Below, in pieces: positions 1 to 9,786 of a stretch of DNA of 64,000 nucleotides. The DNA lies in assembly GCF_900094555.1 (NCBI RefSeq), contig NZ_FMAC01000001.1, positions 1,240,001 to 1,304,000 of the forward strand. The letters are read 5' to 3'. This stretch comes from Martinezella hainanensis. Lineage in GTDB: Bacteria > Pseudomonadota > Alphaproteobacteria > Rhizobiales > Rhizobiaceae. Within the stretch, counting starts at the first letter, position 1. The number at the start of each line of letters is the position of its first letter. A program made the position numbers and the translations under genes. The notes below the pieces were generated by a model. That model worked only from the letters and a program-made list of their open reading frames with translations. It was not told the DNA's origin and did not search any database.

Positions 1-310
1 CTTCGGCGACATCATCGAGAAAGAGCCCGGCGATCAGGGCCGTGACCGGCGAAATCAGCAGCGCCATCGCCAACGCCAATGCGATGCCGGCGAAGACGGC
101 AAGGAAGAGCGTAAGCCAACCCGTCCAATCCGAGGTGGACGGCATGAAGCCTTGCAGCCAGGGCAATACAAAGGAATTGAAGGCGCCTCGCAGGACGAAC
201 CAGAGCACGAGAAGTGCCAGCAATGTGAGGCCCAGAACCTTCCAGAAAACCTTGCGCGTCTCCGGCGCAAAGAGATTTTCAAAGGAGCGGCGGGCAGCAA
301 GGCCAATCAT
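1..310 (-). CDS. CysZ/EI24-family membrane protein, C-terminus cut by window edge
   Basis: The first 103 codons of a minus-strand gene are present; the rest lies left of the window. The start ATG is at 308-310. The translation begins MIGLAARRSFENLF and carries two hydrophobic segments, at about residues 23-42 and 65-97. The amphipathic N-terminus and the spacing of the two segments fit the EI24/CysZ family, often annotated as a sulfate transporter family protein in rhizobia. CysZ proteins conduct sulfate across the inner membrane, but the rhizobial branch is not characterised to my knowledge, so the substrate is inference. It is divergent from the RpiR gene across an AT-rich 253 bp gap. Confidence 0.6.
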   Translation of the reverse strand, partial: MIGLAARRSFENLFAPETRKVFWKVLGLTLLALLVLWFVLRGAFNSFVLPWLQGFMPSTSDWTGWLTLFLAVFAGIALALAMALLISPVTALIAGLFLDDVAE

Positions 311-563
311 TCGGTCTACCTCTTTTGGTGGTAATCGGACACTTAAGAAGCAGTTGCATCGATATCAATATCCCGTGCAGATATATGAATGTGTCAATTA
401 AAAATTTGAATTATTGTAATACAGTTTGCACTAATATATTCTGTACGCCACATTAAGAACAACAACCGCAACAAGATCGGCGGCCCGATTAAAATTGAAT
501 GGCCAATTGACATAGAAATTGGCGCGTTAGAACATCGAAAAGACCATCAAAGAGGCGCGAAAC

Positions 564-1415
564 TTGGAAGACCTTAGTCAGAAACTTAGACAATATATAA
601 AGATCGGCACTCCGGCCGAACGAAGAATTGCTAAGTATTTCTCCGAGCATCTGAATGAACTACCATTCGAGACGGCTTCCTCCGTTGCCGACAGGCTGGA
701 ATTGAGTCCGATGACGGTAGGACGGTTCCTGCGGTCGCTCGGCTATCACGGTCTGGATGGGATAAAGGTGCATCTCAAGGAAAATGCGCCCAGCCTCACG
801 TCGCAATTGCCCAATATTCTCGAACAGCTTCAAAAGGACGCAAGCGAAGGCCGGCCGCTTGCGACCCAGATTGCCGAACAAGTCGAGATGCTGCAGCATA
901 TCTACAATCTCGCCGGCCAGCCGCAATGGCACGACGCAGTCGCGACAATTCTCTCCTCCGGAAATGTCTTCATCACCTCCCACCCCAGTCTGGCGGGGAT
1001 CGGCCGCTATTTCCGCGACCGCCTGACCTTTGCCCGCGACCAGGTCCTCTTCCTCGACGGCGCCAATGGCAGCTATATCGAGCTGTTCGGCGAGCCATCC
1101 GAAGATGGGCTGCTCGTTGTCATCGACTCCCCGAGCTTCGTCGCATCGCGTCTTCTGGCGCGCTCGGCTCGTCGCGCGGGCTGCAAGGTATTGCTGGTAA
1201 CCGGCCAATTCACGGAATGGGCGCATGAATTCGCAAACTTCACACTGTCCCTGCCACCGCAACGCGCCAACAGCCGCGAAAACCTTTCGGCCATAATGGC
1301 ACTGCTGGAATATCTGGCGATTTCAGCCGCTCACGCGGCGGGTGAAGCGGCGGAAATGAGGACGCGCCGCATAGAAGAACTTCAAGGCATGTTCGCGCAG
1401 GCGCCGCTGCGCTAA
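564..1415 (+). CDS. MurR/RpiR-family transcriptional regulator
   Basis: A 283-residue cytoplasmic repressor or activator. Residues 1-75 form the RpiR helix-turn-helix domain (PAERRIAKYF, then ASSVADRLELSPMTVGRFLR). Residues about 125-250 form a SIS sugar-phosphate-binding domain (GNVFITSHPSLAGIGRYF). The start is TTG at 564, which gives the normal family length; no in-frame ATG lies near it. RpiR proteins usually sense a phosphosugar and control a neighbouring catabolic operon. This one faces the FGGY kinase end-to-end (stop codons 5 bp apart), at the distal end of the polyol cluster, so it may sense a product of that pathway. The ligand is unknown. Confidence 0.85.
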   Translation: MEDLSQKLRQYIKIGTPAERRIAKYFSEHLNELPFETASSVADRLELSPMTVGRFLRSLGYHGLDGIKVHLKENAPSLTSQLPNILEQLQKDASEGRPLATQIAEQVEMLQHIYNLAGQPQWHDAVATILSSGNVFITSHPSLAGIGRYFRDRLTFARDQVLFLDGANGSYIELFGEPSEDGLLVVIDSPSFVASRLLARSARRAGCKVLLVTGQFTEWAHEFANFTLSLPPQRANSRENLSAIMALLEYLAISAAHAAGEAAEMRTRRIEELQGMFAQAPLR

Positions 1416-1420
1416 ATCGC

Positions 1421-3004
1421 CTACTCCATGGCATCCAGCTCCGCGCGATGGCGATACATGGCGAGGAAGCGCCGGTAGTCGCGATCGTAGAGCTCTTTCT
1501 TTCCGGCATTCGGCAGCCGTTCATGACCCCCCGGGTACATCGCGGCACCGGCTGCGCCCAGGCTTTCATGGAGACCGCAGGAGACGGAGGCGGCAATTGC
1601 AGTGCCGAGCAGTACCGTCTCGTTCATCTTCGGGATTACGACCTTGCAGCCGGTCACGTCGGAATAGAGTTCCATCAGCACGGAATTCTTCACATGGCCG
1701 CCTGCGACATGCAGCGTGTCGGGCACGTAGCCGTAATCCCGCATGCGCTCCAGGATATGGCGGATGCCGAGCGCAATGCCGACGCTGGTGCGCCAGTATA
1801 GCCGGCAAAGGCCATCGAAGGACGCATCCAGCGTCATGCCGCTGATGACGCCCAAGGCATGCGGATCGGCAAGCGGCGAGCGATTGCCGTGAAAATCGGG
1901 CAGCACATGGATGCGCCCGCCAAGGGTATCACCCTCTGCAAGCCTGAGCTCCGCGATCCGTCGGACGATCCGGTCGTGCAGCGCCGCCGTCGGTGGGCCG
2001 CCGGCCGCATGCATGCTGACGATATGATCGAGCAGCGCACCCGTGGCCGACTGCCCGGCCTCGGCAAGCCACATGCCCGGGAAGACGGCCTCGTAATAAG
2101 GCCCCCACATGCCAGTGCTGCGCTTGCGCTCGCGGGCGAAAGAGACGACGCAACTCGAGGTTCCGGCAATCAGCGCCAGTTGATGCTCCAGCATGTCGGC
2201 ATCGCCGGCATGGGCGGCAAGCGCCCCGAGCGCGCCCGCGTAGGCATCGATCATGCCCGCACCGACATGGCAGTTGCGATCCAGCCCCAAGGCCTCGGCC
2301 GCTTCCGCCGTCAGCGTGCCGATGCTCCTGCCGACGGCGACGCTCTCCTCAGGCAAGCCGCCGCGCTCCCGCAGATCGCCAAGGCCGATCACATTGAGAA
2401 AATCGGCCTGCCAGCCCGGTTCGCGATGCGCGAGGTAGTTCCATTTCGCCACCAGTGTCGAGCGCGACCGCGCAAGCGAACCGGTTGCCTTCCAGGTCAT
2501 GAAATCGGCAAGATCGAAGAAATAACCGGCCTCGGCCCAGCTTTCCGGCAGGTTCTCTTTCAACCACATCAGCTTCGGCATTTCCATTTCCGGCGACATG
2601 AAGTCCCCGGAATATTCGAGAACAGCATGGCGCGTCGCCGTGCAGTAATCCGCTTCGGCCAATGCCCGATGATCGAGCCAGACGATGGTGTCGAACCTCT
2701 TCTCGCCGCCGGTGGAAACGGTGAGCTGCCCGCCGTCGCGATCGCGCACGACGAGCGAACAGGTGGCATCGAAGCCGATCGCGCCGATGACGGATGCATC
2801 GACGCCGGATACCTTCATTGCCACGCGAACGGCGGTGCAGACGGCAGTCCAGATGTCTTCGGAATCATGCTCGGCGTGGTTTTCACGCGGGCGGTTCATC
2901 AGGATCGGATGTTCGCTTTTGCCCAGCAGTGAGCCGCTCGCCGTGAAGACACCGGCGCGTGCGCTGCCTGTGCCGATATCGACCGCAACCACGTGATCAC
3001 GCAT
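1421..3004 (-). CDS. FGGY-family pentulose kinase (D-ribulokinase-like)
   Basis: A 527-residue ATP-dependent sugar kinase with the two-domain FGGY fold. The N-terminus has the phosphate-1 motif DIGTGSARAGVF. Substrate-site features follow: FDATCSLVV (about residues 98-106) and LDHRA. Later come AGTSSCVV, LPDFHGNRSPLADP and the C-terminal adenosine-site motif HVAGGHVKNSVLMEL. The GNRSP block and overall length resemble the ribulokinase / YDR109c-FGGY branch more than xylulokinase. It should phosphorylate the ketose made by the polyol dehydrogenase encoded two genes upstream. The ATG at 3002-3004 lies 20 bp after the HAD gene, so the two are probably cotranscribed. Exact substrate (D-ribulose or D-xylulose) is inference. 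Confidence 0.85.
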   Translation of the reverse strand: MRDHVVAVDIGTGSARAGVFTASGSLLGKSEHPILMNRPRENHAEHDSEDIWTAVCTAVRVAMKVSGVDASVIGAIGFDATCSLVVRDRDGGQLTVSTGGEKRFDTIVWLDHRALAEADYCTATRHAVLEYSGDFMSPEMEMPKLMWLKENLPESWAEAGYFFDLADFMTWKATGSLARSRSTLVAKWNYLAHREPGWQADFLNVIGLGDLRERGGLPEESVAVGRSIGTLTAEAAEALGLDRNCHVGAGMIDAYAGALGALAAHAGDADMLEHQLALIAGTSSCVVSFARERKRSTGMWGPYYEAVFPGMWLAEAGQSATGALLDHIVSMHAAGGPPTAALHDRIVRRIAELRLAEGDTLGGRIHVLPDFHGNRSPLADPHALGVISGMTLDASFDGLCRLYWRTSVGIALGIRHILERMRDYGYVPDTLHVAGGHVKNSVLMELYSDVTGCKVVIPKMNETVLLGTAIAASVSCGLHESLGAAGAAMYPGGHERLPNAGKKELYDRDYRRFLAMYRHRAELDAME

Positions 3005-3024
3005 GCAAAAGAGGTCCCGACCAC

Positions 3025-3699
3025 TTATCTCATGTTGCGGACAAGTTGTATCAATTCCGGCATCGCGTCAAACACGACTTCCGGCGAAAGCTGCTCCAGC
3101 TCCGCCCGGTAACTCGGTGAATGCGCATGCGAACCACCGGTGAAGGCGAAGACCGTCATGCCGGCCGCGCGCGCCGCAGTAATGCCCGCCGGGCTGTCCT
3201 CCACGACGATGCAATCCTTCGGCGGCACGCCCATCTTTTCGGCCGCATAGAGAAAGAGATCCGGCGCGGGCTTGCCGCGTTTGACCATGCTGGCGCTGAA
3301 GATATTCGGCTCCAGTTTATCGAGAAGGCCAGTCACGCCGAGCGAAAGGCGGATGCGCTCCAGCTGGCTCGACGAGGCGACGCAGCGCGGAAGCTTGAGC
3401 ACATCCAGCGTCGCTGCAATGCCGTCGATCGGCTTCAATTCATGCTTGAAGCGCTCGTAGAGATCGTTGCGGATGCGATCGAGAAATGCCTGGTCGATGA
3501 AGACATCGAACTCCGTCTGCATCGTATCGACGAGCGTCGCAAGGCTCTTGCCGAGAAAGCGGCTGTAGACATCCTCTTCGCTCATCTCGACGCCGACATC
3601 GTGCATCGCCTGAATAAGCACGCTGACCGACAGAGGCTCGCTATCCACAAGCACACCATCACAGTCGAAGATTACGAGCCCTTTTCCCGCACCCGTCAT
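3025..3699 (-). CDS. HAD-superfamily sugar-phosphate phosphatase (beta-PGM/GPP-like)
   Basis: A 224-residue hydrolase. HAD motif I is VIFDCDGVLVDSE near the N-terminus, with the nucleophile and acid/base aspartates in DCD. Motif II is CVASSSQ, motif III is the lysine of KRGKPAPD, and motif IV is VEDSPAG. An alpha-helical cap domain sits between motifs I and II, as in beta-phosphoglucomutase, GPP and YniC relatives. I place the start at ATG 3697-3699; longer reading frames would overlap the hairpin after the polyol dehydrogenase and lack family similarity. A GTG lies directly before it. In this operon it may remove phosphate from a polyol or ketose phosphate as a detoxifying or bypass step. 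Confidence 0.8.
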   Translation of the reverse strand: MTGAGKGLVIFDCDGVLVDSEPLSVSVLIQAMHDVGVEMSEEDVYSRFLGKSLATLVDTMQTEFDVFIDQAFLDRIRNDLYERFKHELKPIDGIAATLDVLKLPRCVASSSQLERIRLSLGVTGLLDKLEPNIFSASMVKRGKPAPDLFLYAAEKMGVPPKDCIVVEDSPAGITAARAAGMTVFAFTGGSHAHSPSYRAELEQLSPEVVFDAMPELIQLVRNMR

Positions 3700-3761
3700 C
3701 ACAGATCCAACCCGAATTCTGTTGTTGTCCCGCCGCCAGATTGACCCGCGCAGCAATGGAA

Positions 3762-3791
3762 AACGGCCGGAACAGGAGAAGTCCGGCCGTT
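3762..3791 (-). terminator. Hairpin after the polyol dehydrogenase gene
   Basis: The arms 3762-3771 and 3782-3791 are a perfect 10 bp GC-rich inverted repeat with a 10-nt loop. On the minus strand the stem is followed by a short run of four T. It lies 6 bp after the dehydrogenase gene's end and before the HAD start. It could terminate part of the message and lower HAD/kinase expression; the T run is weak, so read-through is likely. Confidence 0.55.
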
Positions 3792-3797
3792 CGAAAA

Positions 3798-5279
3798 TTA
3801 TTCCGCGAGTTTGTTGTCCAAGTATAGCTGCAGGGTGACGCGGGTACCCTTTTCCCACAGCGTTTTCAGTGCATGCGCGAAGCGCTTGCGGAAAAGATCC
3901 GATTTGGCAACTTCGCCGAAGATGTCGTCGAAGACGAGGAAGGCATTCGGATCGTCCTTCGCCTTGAGTGCTGCCTCATGCAGCCGGTCGGCACTGGCAT
4001 CGTTGAAGACGATGTCCTTACCGCTGTCGCTCTTGCCGGCGAAGTAGCGGCACCAGAGCGCCGAAACCAGAGCGAGGCCGATAATGTCCTCGCCACGGCG
4101 AAGACGGTCCGCCGTCGACGGCAGGATGAATTTCGGCTGGCGGTTGGAGCCGTCCTGCGCCAGGCGCGGAATGGTGTCGGCGATCTTCGGATTGGCGAAG
4201 CGATGTTCGATCAGCTTGAAGTAATCGGCAAGCACCGTATTCGGCACGGGCGGAATGACGGGGATGATCTCGTCGTTTTCGAGCTTGGCGAGGAAAGCGC
4301 GGATCAGCGGCTCTTTCATGGCTTCGTGGACGAAATGGATATCCATCAATGCCGCGGGATAAGCGATCGCCGCATGGCCGCCATTGAGGATGCGGATCTT
4401 CATGTGCTCGTAGGGAGTGACATCGGGCACGAAGGTCACGCCGACCTTTTCCAGCGGCGGACGGCCTGCCGGGAAATTGTCTTCCAGCACCCATTGCTTG
4501 AACTCTTCGCAATAGACCGGCCAGTTGTCCTCGATATCGAAGGCCTCTTTCAAAAGATCGATCTCGCGCGCGCTCGTTGCCGGCGTGATGCGGTCGACCA
4601 TGCCGTTCGGGAAAGCGACGTTGGCGGCAATCCAGTCGGCAAAGGCCGGATCCGAAAGCCGCGCCGTACCGACGACGGCGGCTTTGGTGACGCCGCCATT
4701 ATGGGGAATGTTGTCGCAGGACATGACGGTGAAAGGCTGCAGGCCGGCAGCGCGGCGTGCCTTGAGACCAGCGACGATCAGGCCGAACACCGTCTTCGGC
4801 GCATCCGGGCTCTGCCCGTCGGCGACGATCGCCGGATGGGCGGGATTGAACTTGCCGGAGGCATCAATGAAGTAGCCGCCCTCGGTGATCGTCATAGAGA
4901 CGATGCGGATCGTCGGGTCGGCGAGCTTGGCGATGATGGCCTTGGCATCGCCGACCGGCAGGATATCGACCATGGGCGAGGTGACGCGCGCGGCCGTGCG
5001 ATTGTTGTCCTGCTCGACGACGGTGGTCAGAAAATCCTGGGCAGCCAGCTTCTCGCGCATGGCCGCATCCGATGGCAGGACGCCGGCGCCGATGATCGCC
5101 CAGTCATGGGCTTCGCCGGTATTGAAAAGGTCATCGAGATAGATTGCCTGATGGGCGCGATGGAAATTGCCGACACCGAAATGCACGATGCCCGCCGAAA
5201 GCGACTTCCGGTCGTAAGCAGGAATGGCCGCCTTTGCAGCCGCCTCCTGGAGAGTTGCGAGCGATAATTTGCACGTCAT
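3798..5279 (-). CDS. mtlK: Mannitol 2-dehydrogenase / long-chain polyol dehydrogenase
   Basis: A 493-residue NAD-dependent dehydrogenase of the polyol-specific long-chain family (MtlK, PsM2DH, UxaB relatives). The N-terminal nucleotide-binding site reads HFGVGNFHRAHQ (about residues 33-44). The catalytic signature KIRILNGGHAAIAY lies near residues 293-307 and holds the lysine, asparagine and histidine of the active site. Family members oxidise D-mannitol to fructose, and often also D-arabitol to D-xylulose or D-sorbitol to fructose. The gene follows the ABC ATPase gene by 146 bp on the same strand, as in rhizobial smo clusters. No short-chain sorbitol dehydrogenase (smoS) is present. The adjoining pentulose-type kinase raises the possibility of a pentitol substrate. 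Confidence 0.9.
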   Translation of the reverse strand: MTCKLSLATLQEAAAKAAIPAYDRKSLSAGIVHFGVGNFHRAHQAIYLDDLFNTGEAHDWAIIGAGVLPSDAAMREKLAAQDFLTTVVEQDNNRTAARVTSPMVDILPVGDAKAIIAKLADPTIRIVSMTITEGGYFIDASGKFNPAHPAIVADGQSPDAPKTVFGLIVAGLKARRAAGLQPFTVMSCDNIPHNGGVTKAAVVGTARLSDPAFADWIAANVAFPNGMVDRITPATSAREIDLLKEAFDIEDNWPVYCEEFKQWVLEDNFPAGRPPLEKVGVTFVPDVTPYEHMKIRILNGGHAAIAYPAALMDIHFVHEAMKEPLIRAFLAKLENDEIIPVIPPVPNTVLADYFKLIEHRFANPKIADTIPRLAQDGSNRQPKFILPSTADRLRRGEDIIGLALVSALWCRYFAGKSDSGKDIVFNDASADRLHEAALKAKDDPNAFLVFDDIFGEVAKSDLFRKRFAHALKTLWEKGTRVTLQLYLDNKLAE

Positions 5280-5425
5280 GTCTCTGGTCCTTCTGAAAGG
5301 TCTCTGGCTCCGGACGGTTGGGGGCCGCGCCGGCTGGTATGCTTGCCCGGCCCACGCAGATCGATGGACGCGAACCGCGACGGATGCGTCGGCTGTGCCC
5401 GCTCAGGCGCGCACGGCCTTGGCTT

Positions 5426-6430
<1,005 letters not shown>

Positions 6431-6441
6431 GTTTCTCTTCC

Positions 6442-7284
6442 TTACTTAACCGCGCCAAAGGTCAGGCCGCGAACGAGTTGTTTCTGGCTGAACCAGCCGA
6501 GGATCAGGATCGGAGCGATCGCCATGGTCGATGCTGCCGAGAGCTTGGCATAGAACAGGCCCTCCGGACTGGAATAGGAGGCGATGAAGGTGCTCAGCGG
6601 CGCCGCGTCTACCGCGGAGAGGTTGAGCGTCCAGAAGGCCTCGTTCCAGGCGAGGATGATGTTGAGCAGCATCGTCGAGGCAAGGCCGGGGATCGCCATC
6701 GGCGTCAGCACGTAGATGATCTCCTTGGCGAGCGTCGCACCGTCCATCCGGGCGGCTTCGAGGATCTCGCCGGGGATTTCCTTGAAGTAGGTGTAGAGCA
6801 TCCAGACGATGATCGGCAGGTTGATCAGCATCAGCACGACGACCATGCCCACGCGACTGGCGAACTGGTTGTTCAAAAGGCCAAAGCTCTGGAACAGCAG
6901 GTAGATCGGGATGAAGGCACCGACCGGCGGCATCATCTTGGTCGACAGCATCCACATCAGGACGTCCTTGGTCCGCTTGGTCGGCGAGAAGGCCATGGCC
7001 CAGGCGGCAGGCACCGCAACGAGCAGACCGAGAATGGTCGAACCGAAGGCGATGATGACCGAGTTGCCGAAGTGGAGGAAGTAGTCCGAGCGCGACTGCA
7101 CCTCGAAATAATTCTCCAGCGTCCAGTGGAAGAAGAGGAACTGCGGCGGCGAGGCGATCGCATCGCCTTCCGTCTTGAAGCTCGTCAGGATCGTCCACAG
7201 GATCGGGAAGAAGATGAGGATTGCCACGATCCAGGCGGCGATCGATACGACGATCTTGCGTTGCGTGGTGACTTTGCGTGCCAT
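6442..7284 (-). CDS. smoG: Polyol ABC transporter permease (MalG type)
   Basis: A 280-residue inner-membrane permease with about six transmembrane helices. The first helix is near residues 13-33 ([20 protein letters not shown]). The EAA loop that docks onto the ATPase reads [20 protein letters not shown], in the second half. It starts 1 bp after the other permease gene ends, so translation is probably coupled. It forms the channel heterodimer with that partner. Length and architecture match the MalG/SmoG family. Confidence 0.88.
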   Translation of the reverse strand: MARKVTTQRKIVVSIAAWIVAILIFFPILWTILTSFKTEGDAIASPPQFLFFHWTLENYFEVQSRSDYFLHFGNSVIIAFGSTILGLLVAVPAAWAMAFSPTKRTKDVLMWMLSTKMMPPVGAFIPIYLLFQSFGLLNNQFASRVGMVVVLMLINLPIIVWMLYTYFKEIPGEILEAARMDGATLAKEIIYVLTPMAIPGLASTMLLNIILAWNEAFWTLNLSAVDAAPLSTFIASYSSPEGLFYAKLSAASTMAIAPILILGWFSQKQLVRGLTFGAVK

Positions 7285-7285
7285 C

Positions 7286-8158
7286 TCAAGCCTCCAGATT
7301 CTTGCCGACCGCGCGCATCAGGAAGATCGCGACGATATTGGCGAGGATGACGGCGATGATGCCGCCCGCCGATGCGCCGCCGACGTCCTGCGACAGAACG
7401 ATCTGCGAATAGACGAGATAAGTAAGGTTGGTCGTCGCCGTACCCGGACCACCATTGGTGGTGACGAGGATCTCGGCGAAGGCCGACAGCATGAAGATCG
7501 TTTCGATCAGGATCACCACGGTGATGGCGCGCGCCAGATGCGGCAGGATGATGTGGATGAACTTCGAAACCGGTCCGGCGCCATCCATCTCGGCAGCTTC
7601 CTTCTGCTCCTCGTCCAGCGACTGCAGGGCCGTCAGCAGGATGAGTGTTGCGAAAGGCAGCCACTGCCAGGCGATGATGATGATGATCGACAGCAGTGGA
7701 ACCGTCTCCAGCCAGGTCAGCGGATCAAGCCCGAAAAATTTGAAGAGATGCGCCAGAAGCCCGTTCACCGGGTTCATGAACATATGCTTCCAGATGAGGG
7801 CTGCGACCGTCGGCATCACGAAGAAGGGCGCAAGCACCAGCATGCGCACGATGCCCTGGCCGAAGATCGGCTGATCAAGAAGGAGAGCCAGTGCAATGCC
7901 GCCGACCACGGTAATCAGCAACGCACCGCCGACAAGCAGCAGCGTCACGATCAGCGAGCTCAGGAAGGCAGGGTCACTGATGAAATATTCGTAGTTGAGA
8001 AACCCGATGAAATCATGCGTGCCGGGGTTCAGCAGATTGTAGTTCAGCGTCGAGAAATAGATCGTCATCACGAGCGGGACGATCATCCACGCGAAGAGGA
8101 GCAGAACCGAAGGCGCCATCATGACGCGCGCGGTGGAACGGGTGTGCAACGTTGCCAT
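7286..8158 (-). CDS. smoF: Polyol ABC transporter permease (MalF type)
   Basis: A 290-residue inner-membrane permease from ATG 8156-8158, translating as MATLHTRSTARVMMAPSVLL. A TTG 24 bp upstream would add MKDRLVLA but has no better ribosome-binding site. About six transmembrane helices are visible, with the EAA-loop region KEAAEMDGAGPVSKFIHIIL in the C-terminal half. The region before the first helix is short, without the extra N-terminal helices of E. coli MalF. It follows the binding-protein gene after a 147 bp spacer with two stem-loops, which probably keeps permease levels below those of the binding protein. Confidence 0.87.
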   Translation of the reverse strand: MATLHTRSTARVMMAPSVLLLFAWMIVPLVMTIYFSTLNYNLLNPGTHDFIGFLNYEYFISDPAFLSSLIVTLLLVGGALLITVVGGIALALLLDQPIFGQGIVRMLVLAPFFVMPTVAALIWKHMFMNPVNGLLAHLFKFFGLDPLTWLETVPLLSIIIIIAWQWLPFATLILLTALQSLDEEQKEAAEMDGAGPVSKFIHIILPHLARAITVVILIETIFMLSAFAEILVTTNGGPGTATTNLTYLVYSQIVLSQDVGGASAGGIIAVILANIVAIFLMRAVGKNLEA

Positions 8159-8219
8159 GGCAAGTACCAACCTATCTTTCAAGCGGGAGAGGTGGCCGTG
8201 GACCGGCTGAAACGAAAAG

Positions 8220-8287
8220 GGCCGCCAAGGGCAGTTCGGCGCTCGGCGGCCTAGGGGAAAGCAGTGCTCGAGAGGGGGCGCTGCTTT
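8220..8287 (-). terminator. Tandem stem-loops between binding-protein and permease genes
   Basis: On the minus strand the message first meets a 9 bp stem (8279-8287 with 8258-8266, one G-T type mismatch). It then meets a 7 bp GC stem (8245-8251 with 8220-8226) followed by CCTTTTCG. The second looks like a leaky Rho-independent terminator. The first would block 3' exonucleases and stabilise the binding-protein mRNA. This arrangement is common after binding-protein genes of ABC operons. Confidence 0.55.
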
Positions 8288-8305
8288 CCTTAGCTTCGAA
8301 GGCCC

Positions 8306-9622
8306 TTACTTCGGATAGCCGGCCTTCGTCATTTCGCGGGTGGTCAGCTGCTGTGCGGCCTTGAGCGCCTGATCGACCGAGATCTGGCCGGCAAGCGCTG
8401 CCGAGAACTGCTGGCCGACAGCCGTGCCGATACCCTGGAATTCAGGGATGGCGACGAACTGGACGCCGACATAGGGAACCGGCTTCACGGTCGGATGCGT
8501 CGGATCAGCGGAGTTGATCGAGTCGAGCGTCATCTTGGCGAAAGGCGCTGCCTTCTGGTAGTCCGCATTCGCGTAGAGCGAGGTACGGGTGCCGGGAGGT
8601 GCATTCAGCCAGCCTTCCTTCTGAGCAACAAGGTTGGTGTATTCCTTGCTGGTTGCCCAGGAGATGAACTTCTCAGCGGCTTCGGTCTTCTTCGAGGAAG
8701 CCGGGATGGCGAGGTTCCATGCCCAGAGCCAGTTGCCGCGCTTGCCGAGGCCCTTGTCCGGCGCCAGGGCGAAACCGACCTTGTCGGCGACCTTCGATTC
8801 TTTCGGATCGGAAACAAAGGAGGCTGCAACGGTGGCATCGATCCACATGCCGCACTTGCCGGACTGGAACAGGGCCAGGTTCTCGTTGAAGCCGTTGGAG
8901 GAAGCGCCCGGAGGGCCGGCGTCCTTCATCAGCTTGACGTAGAAGTCGAGCGTGTCCTTCCATTCCGGCTGGTCGAACTGTGCCTTCCACTTCTCATCGA
9001 ACCAGCGAGCGCCGAACGAATTCGACATCGCCGTCAGGAACGCCATGTTCTCGCCCCAGCCTGCCTTGCCGCGAAGGCAGATGCCGTAGACCTCATGGTC
9101 CTTGTCAGTGATCTTGCGGGCAGCATCGGCGATGAAGTCCCAGGTCGGCGCGTCCGGCATCTTCAGGCCGGCCTTGTCGAACAGGTCCTTGCGGTACATC
9201 ACCATCGAGCTTTCGCCGTAGAACGGTGCCGCATAAAGCTTGCCGTCGGTCGTCAGACCGCTGCGAATGGCCGGGAGAAGGTCATCCACGTCATAGTTCT
9301 TGTCGGCGGAAAGCTTGTCGAGCGATGCAAGCCAGCCGAGCTTGCTCCAGATCGGCACTTCATAGGTGCCGATGGTCAGCACGTCGTACTGGCCAGCCTT
9401 GGTAGCGATGTCGGTCGTAACCTTCTGGCGCAATACGTTTTCTTCAAGCGTGACCCATTGCAGATCGATACCGGGGTTCTTGGCTTTGAAATCGTCCGTA
9501 AGCTTCTGCATACGGACCATGTCGCCGTTGTTGACCGTCGCAATCGTGAGGGTTTCGGCAGACGCCAGGCCGGCAAACATCAGAGCCGAGCAGGCGCCCA
9601 GCAGTAAAGTTTTCAATTTCAT
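8306..9622 (-). CDS. smoE: Polyol ABC transporter substrate-binding protein
   Basis: A 438-residue periplasmic binding protein of the extracellular solute-binding family 1. The signal peptide covers about residues 1-22 (MKLKTLLLGACSALMFAGLASA), with AxA-type cleavage. The mature part begins ETLTIATVNNGDMVRMQKL. It contains the family-1 hinge features TWDFIADAARKIT and GKCGMWIDATVAA. The start ATG at 9620-9622 is preceded by a GGAGG-type ribosome-binding site. It is the first transport gene after the SorC-type regulator and has its own candidate promoter. It should bind a hexitol or pentitol; the ligand cannot be read from the sequence. Confidence 0.87.
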   Translation of the reverse strand: MKLKTLLLGACSALMFAGLASAETLTIATVNNGDMVRMQKLTDDFKAKNPGIDLQWVTLEENVLRQKVTTDIATKAGQYDVLTIGTYEVPIWSKLGWLASLDKLSADKNYDVDDLLPAIRSGLTTDGKLYAAPFYGESSMVMYRKDLFDKAGLKMPDAPTWDFIADAARKITDKDHEVYGICLRGKAGWGENMAFLTAMSNSFGARWFDEKWKAQFDQPEWKDTLDFYVKLMKDAGPPGASSNGFNENLALFQSGKCGMWIDATVAASFVSDPKESKVADKVGFALAPDKGLGKRGNWLWAWNLAIPASSKKTEAAEKFISWATSKEYTNLVAQKEGWLNAPPGTRTSLYANADYQKAAPFAKMTLDSINSADPTHPTVKPVPYVGVQFVAIPEFQGIGTAVGQQFSAALAGQISVDQALKAAQQLTTREMTKAGYPK

Positions 9623-9647
9623 ATCTTCCTCCCAGAAGATTAAAAAT

Positions 9648-9664
9648 GAGCATTCGCTTTGCTC
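9648..9664. promoter_or_regulatory. Candidate SorC-type operator at the transcription start
   Basis: GAGCA and TGCTC form an inverted repeat with a 7-nt spacer, just downstream of the candidate promoter. The same TGCTC half-site recurs at 9724-9728 and inside the larger palindrome at 9762-9786. This suggests that the neighbouring SorC-type protein binds several sites. Assignment to that protein is inference. Confidence 0.4.
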
Positions 9665-9671
9665 GTGGGCA

Positions 9672-9700
9672 ATTACTCACTTGTTGCGACAAAATGTCAA
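9672..9700 (-). promoter_or_regulatory. Candidate sigma-70 promoter of the polyol transport operon
   Basis: On the minus strand a perfect TTGACA (9695-9700) is followed after 17 bp by AGTAAT (9672-9677). The implied start site falls near 9665, about 45 bp before the binding-protein start codon. A candidate operator overlaps the start site. Confidence 0.5.
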
Positions 9701-9761
9701 TGCAGATTCGTTGCTGCATTGCCGAGCAAGCAACCTATCTCTTTGTTTCTATGGGTTAAAT

Positions 9762-9786
9762 TTTTTGCTCAAACCTTGAGCAAAAA
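9762..9786. promoter_or_regulatory. 11-bp inverted repeat with TTGCTCAA core
   Basis: Arms 9762-9772 and 9776-9786 are perfectly complementary with a 3-nt centre. The repeat overlaps the stop codon of the SorC-type gene. It lacks a T run after the stem on the minus strand, so an upstream operator for the transport operon is more likely than a terminator. Confidence 0.45.

Noticed and set aside
42..401. A 119-codon plus-strand frame at the left edge
   Set aside because: It is antisense to the CysZ/EI24-like gene, whose membrane helices are convincing.
1859..2932. A 357-codon plus-strand frame
   Set aside because: It is antisense to the FGGY kinase, whose motifs are complete; the same applies to similar long frames opposite mtlK (3873-5267), spoVR (18277-19665), hisD (26017-27006) and the ABC permeases.
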